Source: Isoetes taiwanensis (Eukaryota; Streptophyta; Lycopodiopsida; Isoetales; Isoetaceae). From it: a stretch of 64,000 nt of DNA. The translations under genes and the position numbers were made by a program. The notes beneath the pieces were generated by a model. The model was not told the origin of the DNA, did no database searches, and worked only from the letters and a program-made list of their open reading frames with translations. The DNA lies in assembly GCA_021234155.1 (NCBI GenBank), contig JAJEKV010000841.1:16504-80503 (forward strand). The letters run 5' to 3'. The stretch's first letter is position 1; each line of letters begins with the position of its first letter. Shown in pieces: positions 37,610 through 49,391 of this stretch.

Positions 37610-37706
37610 AAAACGCGCCAGGCGCGATTTCATTAATGATGCATGTCAACATAATTTAAAAATATGATCTCTAAGTAACTCTAAATCGCGCCAGGCGCGA
37701 TTTCTA
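37610..37706. repeat. Two GGCGCGATTT palindromes in an intron
   Basis: Palindromes at about 37,612-37,632 and 37,684-37,704 have arms AAATCGCGCC and GGCGCGATTT around a central A. They lie between a GTATCGTG splice donor (about 37,765, minus strand) and an acceptor-like TTTACAG just before the motif I exon (about 37,567). A weaker copy is at 36,388-36,406. Confidence 0.85.
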
Positions 37707-39329
37707 TATGCTTGTAGTTTGTAAAATGCATGGATATCAAAAAAAGGAACATTGTCACGATACCTTTCATCTTCATCATTCCCCGTGGTGTCTTCTTCCA
37801 TTGCATCTTTTTTCTGAGTTGTCTCCGGTCTGCTAGAAGCACCAACCACATCAGTTGAGATCTGTACAGTGTGAACTATGCTTGATAGTTCATTACTCTT
37901 TACGCTAACCTGGCTAGTGTTTTCCGATTTGGAGTCTGTTTCATCATCATTATTGTTATTATCATCATCCTTGTTATTGTCATCCTATTCTATATTTCCA
38001 CTGTCAAGGATGTTCACAGGCATGTCGATAGGTACTTGGTGATCTATCTGCTCGTCGGTGTCATCCATGAAGTTGGTACCATGCAATGCCTGTCTCATAA
38101 TCTCCCATTCTTTAAGCAAAATCAAGGTATTTCGGCCTTAGAGGTAGAAGCTTTGCTTTTTGCACACCGGGCCGATTGGTCTCCTAGGTGCTTCCTCTAG
38201 TACTTTCTCAAAGAAGAGGTCCAAATTTTTTTGGCTCGATCATCCGGAGACGACGCCTCGGCATTTCCTTGCTAACTTCAAAGCTTCTCTACCGGGATGT
38301 AACCTCCAACGTGAAGTTCCCGCAGAAGTTGTTTCCAATGGACAAAATGCTTCAATGAGATCTTTGGGAAAGGTCCATAGAGAACCCGTTCTTGTTTAGC
38401 TTCCCCTTATGTGAAGTTAGGAGCTCATACTTAATGTGGCCCACAAGAACCGGGTCGCCCTCGTTTTCTTCCTCTTCTTCCTCTAACTCTTCCACGACCT
38501 TGACACCCTTCCCTTGTCTTCTTGCTCCGGATAGAAGACGTTTAGCAGATGCGCGTTCATCTAACCCGATAGCACCGCCATGCTAGTTTGTCTCCATCCG
38601 GTTTTCCTTAAGCCTTTCATATTCCTTATCATCCATCATGGCTATCATAATAATAAGCACATGAGAAATTTTACTTCTTTGTCTGGCCGAAGTCAATGTC
38701 CTTGTTTTCATCTATGAGGATCACCGTCGATGACTTTCACGCATTCTAAGTCATTTTGCAGCAGGTTAGAGCAAAATGCATAGGACATGTCGGAGGGACA
38801 TATAGTGACAATAGTGTAATTCATCTCCGTCGTGAAACCACTACATATGTTGAAGAACGTATTATAGTCATCAAGCGACCATCTGGTGCCTCCGCTATCA
38901 AGCACGAAGAGTGTGATATCATGGGCACCTGCACCCACTTCTGGCAAGGCACACTTGAAACCAGTGGACACTTGATAAAAAAACGTGGATTCCGTTTCCG
39001 GGGTCTGCTTCACCAACGCGACTTTTCGTTTCAAGTCGGATGCAACTTTAGTGTGCATCCCTTTAAGGTTTGCAAGGTTCTTCAACTTCTGCTGCTTGAC
39101 AAAGTCTTTGGACCAAAATACATACTTCTTTAGGTCGTCGTTGGAGACGTTATTTGCACGAGTCCTAACTCCGACAATGACCATTCTCCTGTAAGCCTTT
39201 GTAATTCCTCACCAACTGCCTTTTTGAGCACTCTAATGTTTTTCAGCTCATCGCATGCATCTTCAAAGGATTCCATAGCATTGGATGCTGAGGTTTTCTT
39301 GTAAAGGATTTCCTTTCTGATTAACCTAT

Positions 39330-39610
39330 GGGTCAAAGCATGGAGGTGGGGGACACTTTTTGTGTCAGCGACACATGGTGCTTAGTGGGTGCTTTCTGGG
39401 GCTATTTTCTTTGTATTTTCGAAAAATATTTTTCTTTCATTTTTTTGATATTTTTCCCTGAAACGCATTCACATTACGCCTTGGAATACAAAATTTCAGC
39501 TTCATCGGAGTTACAGAAAAAAAGATAAAAATAAGTAAAGTTTTCAGCATTAGGTGCTTATGGGGTGCTTGGCTGGCGCAAAAGTGCCCCCCAGCTCTAT
39601 GCTTTGACCC
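39330..39610. mobile_element. 281-bp MITE inside a coding exon
   Basis: Terminal inverted repeats start GGGTCAAAGCAT and extend imperfectly through GTGGGGGACACTTTT and its inverted counterpart. CTAT flanks both sides (39,326-39,329 and 39,611-39,614) as a 4-bp target duplication. The interior is AT-rich with no coding capacity. The host gene's frame, read on the minus strand, is continuous across the empty site. Confidence 0.93.
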
Positions 39611-40076
39611 CTATCCAGAACTGAGATCAGTTCTTGATCGTCCAATCCCTGGGCCTTCCTCATCTCTGTTATATGGATATCAAAAATTGATGTGTCAACA
39701 GAAGGAAATCTTTCTTGTGAATCTGGCAACTTCTTCTCCATGTAGGCATCCCAGAATTCATTCCATTTCTCCCATACTAGATCTGAAGCAAAAACTATCT
39801 TGCAGGCATCCTTGGGTACAGTTGGTTCTTCGGCAGCATCACCCTTTTCATCTCCTTTTTTTTTCTTTGATCTGGTGCTCTTGGTCTTGTCCGTATTATA
39901 GTCGGCTAAAGTGTCCTTTCCAAAGAACTTAAATTCGCTTTTGATGGCCCTATCTGGTCGGCATTGGCTTCCCATATTCAATCCATCGGTTCGAGCATGC
40001 GTTGCTTATATATAGGGACTGCAAGGAATAACTTTGTTAGCTTCATAATCGTGAATTCAAACAATCCTTCTAGTTT

Positions 40077-40464
40077 AAAATTGCGCCAGGCGCGATTTCA
40101 TATCAGATGGCAAATCGCGCCAGGCGCGATTTGCCTACTCGAAAGAACAACGGCTGCCGTTTCTCGTCAAATAAGCAAATCGTGCCTGGCGCGATTTCAT
40201 AGTAGAATGAAAATTGCGCCACGCTCGATTTGCCTACCCTGATAAGAAATGGCTATCTTCAAGGATAGCCAAGTTTCCTTAGAGTTAGAGTAGGCAAATC
40301 GCGCGGGCGCAATTCTTTCATTTCTACGAGAAATCGCCAGCACCCATTTGCTTATATGACGCGGAACGGCTACCATTCCAGGAAGCCTTTGCTCTTCAGA
40401 CTAGGCAAATCGCGCCTGGCGCGTTTTGCCATCTGATATGAAATCGCGCCTGGCGCGATTTGCA
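40077..40464. repeat. 388-bp foldback made of nested GGCGCGATTT palindromes
   Basis: The left half (from 40,077) and right half (to 40,464) are reverse complements over about 190 bp each, centred on GGCTATCTTCAAGGATAGCC near 40,258. Each half contains several short palindromes. The best is GCAAATCGCGCC, A, GGCGCGATTTGC at 40,110-40,134. The block follows a GTAATTATC donor (about 40,492, minus strand) and so lies in an intron of the large gene. Confidence 0.92.
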
Positions 40465-41141
40465 AATACGAAAAAGAAAAATGAGGGAAGATAATTACCT
40501 TTTGTATAAGAAAGTTTTTCCCATGTCATTTAGGAGTGCGCTTATTTGCTATTGCTTTCGGCGGTGTTGTTGAGCAGCCAGAGCCAAGAAGTTCGGCGAG
40601 AATCATGGCTTTGTAGAACAACCGATTCCCGGTATGTTGTGCCTTCTTGATCGAACCTTTTGGGCCTCTATTGAATTGGCCATCTATTATCATAAAATGT
40701 ATGTGCAGGTTCTCGATGAAGTCTTCGACTTGCTCCAAATGATTACCTTCTTTGTTACGGTATCGACAAGACTACATCTGCAGGCATTGGCACTGCCACG
40801 GATTTTCGATCATCTTTGTTCACTATTTCCAAGGAATGCCGCTTGTCATACCTTCTGGCGATATAAATAGCTTTTAGTGGACTGAAAAGCCTATCCACGT
40901 GGATTTGGATGGGTGAAGCTCGTGGTTGATGGATACTTGTCGGCATATTTTTTAGTTTTCTCATTGCCTCCAACCGCCTCGGCCTTGTCATACCATCACT
41001 TGTAAGGCATGGTGTCACTCACGTGGTTTCCCCGCCTTTAGAGCTAGCTTCTTATCCTTCTTTGCACGTAAGTAGACAGCCCGAGGGCCCTCGTGCTAAT
41101 GGCTCGTCGAGCAAACCGTAGTAAAGCCCTCGTGATATTCA

Positions 41142-42920
41142 TTTTTTTTTTTTTTTTTTTTTTTTTTTGAAAGCAAGATTTTTATATTTTTTATTAATAA
41201 TAGTATGTAAAAACATTTATTTGTGGCTCCATAGTAGCTCGATATCCTAGGCATTTCAGCACAATCTACCCAAGTATGAAGTAAAAGGCAAGCATGCCAT
41301 TATACAATCCATCTCCAAGACCGATCCCGATATATACCGAAGAAGAAGATACCGTTAAGATCCACCTCCAGAAAATGCAAATGCAATTGGGCGAACAAAG
41401 AAAGTGGGAGCTTCTTCCCTCGCGTTAACTTCGGCCCATACACAATCGTACCTTAGTACTATTGGAAGAATGCAAATCCCTTTCCAATTTCTCGTACTAA
41501 AGAGTATACATTCTCACCATCTTCTTTAGGATACAAATGCAAAGGCCTCTCCCAATGGAGTGGTCCACTTCCACTTCAGCTGCCCATGGACACTTGCAAT
41601 GGGTTTCTTCTTCCTTGCGCTCTACCAGCTAGAAGAAAAGCCAAAGCTTAAAGCTCCCCATCCCCGGCCGAGCTCATAACCCACCATTCAACCAGATAGC
41701 GACTATAGGAGCATGCGGTCCTCCCGGCCCCATGTCCCACATAGAATCACATTCCACGAGGCGATTTGCTTTCATGCCGAGACTTTTCTAATATCCACAC
41801 CTTCTTCCAATTTGGGATGGAAGCGGGCCAACATGAGAGAGAACTAGACTCTATCCAAGTTACATGTGCTCCACATCTAAAGCAAATCAAGACTAGACCA
41901 ACATAAAACAATGCTGCCATATGCACCCAAATATCTCTACAACAAAAAGGGTATTTGAAGTTAAAGTCCACCATTCTTGAAGAGTCTCCTTTGCTCACCC
42001 ACACAAAGATGATCGCTCAAGGACTAGCACACTAAATATATCTCAAGACTATTCGCCCCGAGATAAAACTACCGCAAGAATATTACACTTAGATGCCTGG
42101 AAATTTGAATAAATCTAATGCACTATTCTCGTGGAGCCCAATGCAGCAGAAAAGAATCAAGGCATACCCAAGCTAAATCTGATCAGCAAGTGAACATCGG
42201 ATAATATGGTTGCACATTCCGTTCATGTTTGCCCCTAACCGAGATGCAATGTAATGACACGTGACCCTTGAAAAGAAGGTATCCTTCATGTTTAAAATGA
42301 GAAAAATGCAACCAACTAGTATTGCTTAATATCTTTCCACGGTGAGAACGAAAACAGAATATGTTGATCCATTAGCTGCAGTGAGTGCACCAAATCCTTT
42401 CTGCAACCGCCTAAAACCCCCCTCGAAGCTGCAGGTGAGTGCAGCAAAATCCTGTCCCGCGATGAGTCACGGTCTAGAAAGCTACAATGAGTGCAAAAAG
42501 ATATCCATCCTACATCCGAGAAAGAAATCTGGCCCCAAGTCAAACATCAAGAAAGATAATAAAGCATACCATTGTGATTGAATCTCCTCCGAAGCAAGAA
42601 CAGGGCTATCGAACTAGGCCATGTCCATGCAGGATGGCCTCCCATTCTGGTTAAATCGCGGAAAAGAAAGCATGGCGACTATTCTAACCTTAGGATCTTG
42701 TGTTAAAGGGTTCTTCAGAGCTAAGGCGAGCTCCAAATAAAACCACTTTACCGCAAAGCCTGAATCGTTGGCGCTTAGTACCCTGCTCCAATCAGCAAAT
42801 AACAACAGAAATGCGAAGCCAGTGGTCAAGGATGATCCTTCGACCACTCTTCCAGCAAAAATAGAAGATTAGCTGCTCTGCACGAGATGGGCGGCCGCCT
42901 GCCGCCGCCCTAGGCGCAAC
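41142..42920 (-). mobile_element. Poly(A)-tailed retroelement insertion, probably LINE-derived
   Basis: A run of 27 T (41,142-41,168) marks a reverse-strand poly(A) tail. The body extends right to a GC-rich start near 42,900 (GGCGGCGGCAGGCGGCCGCC on the minus strand). Frames such as TTGFAFLLLFADWSR, MLSFPRFNQNG and the CFRCGAHVTW segment suggest a decayed non-LTR ORF1-like protein with a possible zinc knuckle, but this is weak. Coding pieces of the HAD-domain gene lie on both sides, so the insertion splits it. The exact 5' limit and target duplication are unresolved. Confidence 0.55.
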
Positions 42921-43484
42921 CTAACCCTAGCGACATCCCAGTATTAGGAGTCAATGGCTCACCAACTTTACAGCCAAATTTACAGAGGGAATCGGCCATG
43001 TCGTCTGATCTTAATGCAGTCTCTTTAAAAGCACTAGAACTGCATCGATTGATCTTATTTTTTTGGCCCACTTCAACTAGCAATGAACAGAAAGAATCGT
43101 CCTGTACTTCGCATGTGATAAGAATTCCCTGCTTCTTCATTTGATCAGTCTCTCTTACTCTAGACATGAATATGAGGTCTGTCTTCCCACCAGTTTTGAA
43201 GATCTCCACATACCATTCTGACCCCTCTATAAGATCTTCTTCTGGAGATGGAGGTTCTACCTGAGCCTTTATTATTCCAGATGTATCTTCTATCGTCAAT
43301 ACATGCTTGGTGTTCAGAATAAGAATAACATCTTCATCTCGTCCCTTTGCTTTTTCTGGGTCAAGATGTCCGGCTGCGGCTTGTTTCTCCTTTTGATTAT
43401 CTTTTGTGATCCTCAGAAAATTACAGCACATGGGTTAATCTTTTAAGGCTAAAATATATGCTAAGTCGAAACATATGCAACAAA

Positions 43485-43670
43485 AACGCGCTTGGCGCGA
43501 TTTGAAAATGAATACAGAGCAAGTTCATTTACTTAATTGGGGCCATGCGCCAGGCGCGTTTTGTCCCGATCAAAATGCAACAAATACGCGCTTGGCGCGC
43601 TCTAAATGTGACCTTAAAGATAAAGAAACTAATGTAATGACTAATTAAACTGCGCCAGGGGCGTTTTGCC
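43485..43670. repeat. GGCGCGATTT-type palindromes in intron 1 of the element II gene
   Basis: Four copies lie at about 43,487-43,504, 43,546-43,562, 43,585-43,601 and 43,651-43,668, with GCGCTTGGCGCG, GCGCCAGGCGCG and GCGCCAGGGGCG cores. They are spaced roughly 40-65 bp apart with partly repeated linkers. Confidence 0.85.
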
Positions 43671-45062
43671 CGAATCAAAATGCTCAGGCAGAAATAACTA
43701 TAAAAATCACAACTTAAAGAGTTGAATCTTCATCTCTAGATATAGAAACTAATGTAGTGCCTTATTCCACTGTGGCAGGGACACAAATAACTATAAACAC
43801 CACAACTTAAAGAGTTGAATCTTCATCAGAGGACACAACTAACTGTAAAAAACATAACTAACTACTGAATACAAGCTTGAAACAGCACATACAGCATTAA
43901 AAGAAAAGAAAAAACATGCACACATTAAGCATTTATTTGCATTTTTGGCACATATGAACTCAAATATTAGAGGACATATGCTTCTTATCGGATAATAACT
44001 CTATAAATAGAGAAAAAAATCCTAAAAACCTAACAAAAAGAGGGACACAGAAATAAATTACAGAACTAAAACACTGATTCATACCTGAGGCGCTTGCTGG
44101 AATTGTGCTTTCTGCTTGTTCAGAAACCTCCAGGCTTTGCATTTGTGCTTTGGCCTGTCGCCCACCTCTACCTGCGCCTCGGCCGCGGCTGCCAGATCCT
44201 CTAGACGCCATAGAACTGCAAGTGCGGATAATATGAGACTGGGGTTTTGGTTTAAACTTATATGTATGCGTTCATAATCTAGGCCGTCAGATTTACAACC
44301 GTAAATTCAAATTCGCGTCTTTTTCAATTTATACCGCCTTAATTAATGCCTGTCCCGCTCATTTACAAATTTAAAATGTGTTTTTCTTTTCAGTGCAATT
44401 TCAAGAAAACAAATTATTATTATTTTCAAGAAGCGTATATGTGGCAATCTACTACCACCTAATCGGCCACCTACTATCAGAGCGCCCTCAATCGACCCGC
44501 CCAAGATCAATCGACCCAAGATCAGAGCGCCCAAGATCAATCGACCCGTCCTCAGAGCGCCCAAGATCAATCGATCGAGGCATATCCCTTATACAATAGG
44601 TGAAAGTGTCTGCCAAGATCAATCAATCGATGTCTCGCTTGAACTAAGGTGAGTGTGATTCCATTCCTAATATGCACACCTTCGTCCTCTATTTTCCCAA
44701 TGCCAATTCTAGCATTCGGTTCTTTATCGATTCTATGGAGAAGAATGCTATCTTTTAACAAAGAAATTTGAAGCCCGAGTAGGATTATGTAAAATCAAGA
44801 TCCGAATCAAGTTCCGTGTGTCATGGTGTTCCTCTTGGAAAAAGTTTACGTAAGATTTCCATTATAAAGCGCAATTATGAAGATGAGGCTCTTCCACGAA
44901 GACATCGTTGGCGACATACGGTTGGTGGCGTGGGCACATTTGTAGCATGGCCAAAAAAGAACGTCCGAAGAAAAAGGTATGTATATTTGGATATTCAAAA
45001 AAATGAATATATCATAACATCTGCGTGATGTTGTGAATTTTAAATTTTTTGATGTTCTTTTA

Positions 45063-45132
45063 GCCAGTCATATCAACCCCATGAAACTACACATTAATGA
45101 AAATATGTAGTTTCTTGGGGTTCAATACTGGC
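45063..45132. repeat. 70-bp inverted repeat
   Basis: Arms GCCAGTCAT...AACCCCATGAAACTACA and its near reverse complement flank a short AT loop. It lies between the start of the large gene and the 3' end of the small gene upstream. It could act as a terminator-like or foldback structure, but there is no direct evidence. Confidence 0.75.
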
Positions 45133-45305
45133 CGGAGGGCATCAAAGGATTCAATATTTTCGACATTGCATATAAAAAGCATAATACAATAAGCGTGACA
45201 TAAAAGTAAGTCGCAAAATTGCGCCAGCGCGAAGTTTGTATTGATATTAAAAAAATATACATTTTTCCTTCAGGAAAATGCGCGGTAGCGAAGTTCTTTC
45301 TATCT

Positions 45306-45664
45306 CTACAAAATGTCACATAGGCCCACTTCATCGCCCAATACGGTAAAAGTGCCACGGACCACTCGATATGACATCATCCTTTTCGGCCCCTCAATGT
45401 CGAAGTCTCCAAATCGAGTGTTGTATCGATCCTTGATACTCTAATCAAAGCCCCTCAGATTTATTTGTTGGCATGAGCCTTGAGGAGCCGTGATATGTCC
45501 AAATTGATGCGATGGTAGCATTCCCATGGCCCCGACATGACCGTCATATGGCTTGTCCAACTCTGTGTGAATGTTTTTGAATAAAGACAATTAAGTAGTA
45601 TCTTGTACGTGGTCCGGCGTTGATGGTCGCCCGGGGGAAGTACATTTGAACTAGAAGCAGCCAT
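45306..45664 (-). pseudogene. Small unrecognised gene of element II
   Basis: Starts MAASSSNVLPPGDHQRRTTY and continues ILLNCLYSKTFTQSW and HRINLDISRLLKAHANK. After frameshifts it resumes with NTRFGDFDIEGPKRMMSYRV and VRGTFTVLGDEVGLCDIL-stop, about 120 residues in all. Residue patterns and the clean end suggest a once-real protein. I recognise no family. It is on the same strand as the HAD-domain gene and about 1.1 kb upstream of it, so it may be either a separate small gene or a 5' exon. GCGCCAGCGCG and GCGCGGTAGCG half-palindromes sit just beside it (45,220 and 45,281). Confidence 0.45.
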
Positions 45665-45699
45665 GTGTAATGCACTAGAACGAGAGAAATTAACTAATT

Positions 45700-46802
45700 A
45701 GCAAATGATATTCCTCTCCCCGTAAAAAAAGATTCTAAATATACAAAAATTCAAAACGCCGGGGTTTACTATAGTGTTTTACACGCATCTACTTCACACG
45801 TGCTTGGCCGACATTTGTATAAAAGCCTTATGAAATAGAATGGCTAACTTGAAACGCCCGGCGATTTCTCATTAACCTAGTGGGAAATAGGAAGCCAAAC
45901 TATAAATGCGCCAAGCGCGATTTCGCCCATTCTAACATGTCATTCTATAGAAAAAAAATATGCATAAAAAAAACATATTTACTTACAAAAGTGAGAAACA
46001 GTTGCGAGTGCGCATTGATTGTAGAATATGAAGCCGAGTGAAATATGAAGGGTAGAGAATAGAATAAGAGCCAGTAAAATAGAATATGAAGCCAGGGAAA
46101 TAGATAGAGCAAATCTAAGAGCAGATAGAGCAGAATAAGAACTCATAGAGCAGATAGAGCAGAAGAGCTCATTTAGTTCATTTTAGAATACTCCTTGTTT
46201 AGTTCATTGTTTTAGTTCATTATTTAGAGCAGATAGAAGAAGAGCTAGTGAAATAGAATAAGACCAGATACAGCAAAATCGTATAAGCAAGATCATAGAG
46301 CAGATAGATCATAGAGCAAGATCATATAGGCAAGATCATAGAGGAAGATCATAGAGCCAGATCATATAAGCAATAGAACATGTTTATAAGCAATATATCT
46401 ATATATGAAGGTGCTAGGGCAGTATAGGACTGATGCATCTAAAAGTCTAAGCCAGTAAGCACTCCCCTTGATTAACCCTGAAGCTCATATAACAGATAAA
46501 GAACAGATAGAACAGAACTTTCAAATACTAGAACAGACTTTAAGTAAAGAACAGGAAATACTAATCTATTTGTGTTCTGTACCCGAGATTTGAGCCTTTG
46601 CCTTTGAGCCGAAACCAAAAATCGAAAACAAAAGTTGATTTGAGCCGAGAAGAAGCCAATAGCAGATGATTTGAGCCTTAAGAAGCCGAGAAGAAGCAAT
46701 AGCAGATAATTTGGAAACCGGGAAGCCGTGAACCTTTAATACAAAACCAAAAAACCAGAAAATTTTGTTATTCCAAGCCCGGAAGCCAAAAAAGCCGAGA
46801 GA
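45700..46802. repeat. Palindrome copy and purine-rich low-complexity DNA
   Basis: One more palindrome (GCGCCAAGCGCGATTT) lies at 45,907-45,922. From about 46,030 to 46,800 the sequence is built from AGATAGAGCAGA and GAGCCGAGAAGAAGC variants. The same GAGCCGAAAA motif resumes at 49,600-49,900, on the other side of the short derivative. That supports the derivative having inserted into one continuous low-complexity tract. Confidence 0.75.
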
Positions 46803-46989
46803 TAACCATCATCCAATTAAATTGGGATTATGTCAACTCCAAAATCACGCCAACCCCTTTGTTGTCTTCTAGGGGTTTTGTTTTTTAATCTTTTTGGACT
46901 TCAAAAATAACACAAAGGCTCGCGATTCACGTGTGACGCTTTTATGCTTTTAATTGAAATATGCAAAAATGAAGAGCAAGTTGCTAACA

Positions 46990-47660
46990 TAGATGAGACC
47001 AAAATTGAAGAGCATTAGGATGATAATATTAGGTTTGATAATAGCAGTTGCATTATTTAATGGCAATTCGGACTTCGAAATTATCGATACATGGCAACAA
47101 ATATCATACAAAAATATCATATATTTCAATAAAACATTAAAGGGATCAATCCATGTTTTCCACGTGTTTAACAAGGTCGCGGTTCCATGCCGGCCGTTCT
47201 ATCCAGCCGGGTATGAATCTAACACTTCACCCACCGGTCATCCCCATAGCCAAATTATGCATAATAGACACAAATTTCACCGAAAATCATCCGTGCCAAA
47301 GTTTTTTGGATCGTAAGATGGTGGATTCGTGGCCCTCGCTTGATTGTAGAAGCATTTGAGGGCATCATCATCCACTATGATTATATCATCCTTATTCTCG
47401 ATACCAAGTTCGCCCATCATGTTACTCAAGTGTTTGATGAAGATAGGCTTGCGGTTGGATCCTTGAGATTAGTGAACTTCACACATTTGTTACAGATCCC
47501 AAAAGGTCAACCAATGTCTACGCATTTCCCCGGTGCCTACAAAAAGTATCCTTGATGTTCCTTAGTTCCATGGATGACCAAATACCAACTCGGAAATAAC
47601 CTGAATGCCTCATCTAGCATCTCAACTTTGCAAAGTGCAATTTATGTGCTAAGTTGAAGG
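46990..47660 (-). pseudogene. HAD-domain fragment in the short derivative
   Basis: Read leftwards: EMLDEAFRLFPSWYLVIHGT, then CNKCVKFTNLKDP, then after a frameshift KPIFIKHLSNMMGELGIEN, IIIVDDDALKCFYNQ and NPPSYDPKNFGTDDF. These align with the C-terminal HAD part of the element II gene at 37.0-37.45 kb (VKCLRNMMDALGVED, MIMVDDGGSKC, NPPSYHPQDF). The acidic DDD pair belongs to HAD motif IV. Motif I and everything upstream are deleted. Two stops and one frameshift are present. Confidence 0.75.
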
Positions 47661-47689
47661 AGACTCTTGATAAGAGGCGTTGCAACCTA

Positions 47690-49391
47690 GTCAAAGGGCT
47701 AGGATAAAGGGAGCATATGAAGGACCATATGGTGACCAACTATCATGTAGATCATGTTATTGGATGTGATGGACTTTATCGCATTGGAACCCAATAACTA
47801 TTTATGTATTATACATGACAAGATGGACCAGCAAAAGACTTGTCTTCCACAATTCAAGTACATACCAAAGTCATGTGGAAGATCATACCCCTTCGACAGA
47901 TCTCAATGATGGGGCAATCTTGCATGGGCAAACTCAAACCTACTATGGCCATTTTAGGTTTGGAGTTGTGGAGTGATGGTCCGATTTTCATATTGGGAGT
48001 ATCATGAGGTGTTTGAGAAAACTATGAAAATGGATACAATGGTCACCTCCAGGGACCCTGACTAGCCGGGCACTACATAGAGCATTGTTAGATGGGAACC
48101 CTAACAATATTGAAAAGTTCAACAAGACAAGGTTTAGGAAGCATGGGTCTAATGGAACATATTGGGCTTCAACTTCACGTGCTAGACAGCTAGACCTCAA
48201 GATCTACCCAAAAAGGTTTCTCTTGCAACTTGATAATTGTGCTGGCCAAAATAAGAACAGTGGATGTTTTCTTTCCTATCTTACTTAATATTTGAAAGAG
48301 TTAATTTAGGGTTTTTATGCCCGGCATACCCATGAGGATGTGGATGCATTATTTGGCAAATATAGTTGTAAATCGGCAAACAGACAAAGTGACCAACTTT
48401 CCTAGGCTAATAGAAATCTTGCATGAATGCACTACTCCAAACCCTATAGCTTCTCTCTCATAGAATAAGTGCCCGATTGGAAGAGCTTTGTAGATGGTTA
48501 TACATTGGATCTTGAAGGTCATTCCGTGCCTCTGTAGTTCACTTTTGGGTGAGAGATGGGATTCCAATCTTCCAATGGAAGATGAGACCTTCAGAGGATG
48601 AGTGGAGAGGAGGGAGGAAATATGGCATAGAGATGAGAATGGCAAGCCTATGATACCTCCAGGTCAACCAAAAGCTCTAAAACCCATCAAGAAGTGAAGC
48701 AATTGGGATTGACTAAGGAAGGAATCCAGACTATATAAAGCATTGGCAAACCAATCCGGGATGACACCAACCGTGCCTTGGTGGCTTAATGGAAGAAGGT
48801 GATTAACCCGTTGGGGATATAGACACATCCTCGATGAATTGAAAGAAGGGTGGTTGCCTAAAAACTAGGTGGAAGACCTTTAAAAAGCCGAGGATGTTGA
48901 TGACACCGTAAGCAGCATTCGCAAGCAACATGCTCCTCCCTCCTTCGACAAACACTATGTTGGTCCTAAGAACAATAGGCCAAAGTTTCTAGGCATGGAT
49001 GCTTATGAACCTTCCAATCGACTTGGAATGCCACCAATTTGTGGTAGTAAAGCCCGCCAGATTTAGATACATATCCAAAGGTGGTTGGGGTTCGCTATCT
49101 CGATATTTGCAAAGAAGAAGGTAATATTAATTTCAAACCATGTGCGGGTGGAATGGTGGTGTCCGGGCATCGCTTGACCAACATGTCGGATAAAGAAAGG
49201 TACTCGCATTGTTGGACAAAGAGATGGAGGAGAAACCGAAAGTGATCCCGATCTTTGGCTAGACTATGAAAAGTGTTTTGTACTCATGGACTCCAAACAC
49301 TATTCCGTACCTAGAAATGCGAAAGAATTACAATACCTCGTGATGCGGGAAGAAGGCTATGATATCATTGGGGTGCTTGAAGTTGAATAAC
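47690..49391 (+). pseudogene. DUF7869-type transposon gene, copy B
   Basis: Homologous to copies A and C. Visible pieces: a CIIHDKMDQQKTCLPQF-like segment (47.81 kb), LQLDNCAGQNKNSGCFLSYL (48.22 kb), HTHEDVDALFGKYSCK (48.33 kb) and WKSFVDGYTLDLEGHSVP (48.48 kb). Then come KVVGVRYLDICKEEGN (49.08 kb) and MVVSGHRLTNMSDKERYSHC (49.15 kb). DNCAGxNKN and HTHEDVDAxFG are the signature motifs of the family. The N-terminal part is deleted. Numerous stops and frameshifts. Confidence 0.82.

Larger units (their letters stand above)
36443..44211 (-). pseudogene. Large element gene with C-terminal FCP1-like HAD domain (element II)
   Basis: Exon 1 (44,211-44,095) encodes a basic start, MASRGSGSRGRGAGRGG, and ends at a GTATGAAT donor. 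Exon 2 (about 43,413-42,920) holds EGSEWYVEIFKTGGKTD. Further coding-like pieces are EDFIENLHIHFMIIDGQF (about 40.7 kb), a basic-acidic linker and WEKWNEFWDAYMEKK (39.98-39.6 kb), a coiled coil (39.3-39.2 kb), and HDITLFVLDSGGTRWSLDDY with NTFFNICSGF (38.9 kb). Then an acidic, N/D-rich spacer (37.8-38.0 kb), HAD motif I KTLVFDLNGVLC (37.55-37.50 kb), the motif IV region MIMVDDGGSKC and DKDDFLLRFVSVLHEIASGK (37.05 kb). The last piece ends SAGAVDDESD-stop. Asn instead of the second Asp of motif I is seen in plant DLNGxL-type HAD proteins. Stops, indels, a MITE and a retroelement break it. Confidence 0.7.
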
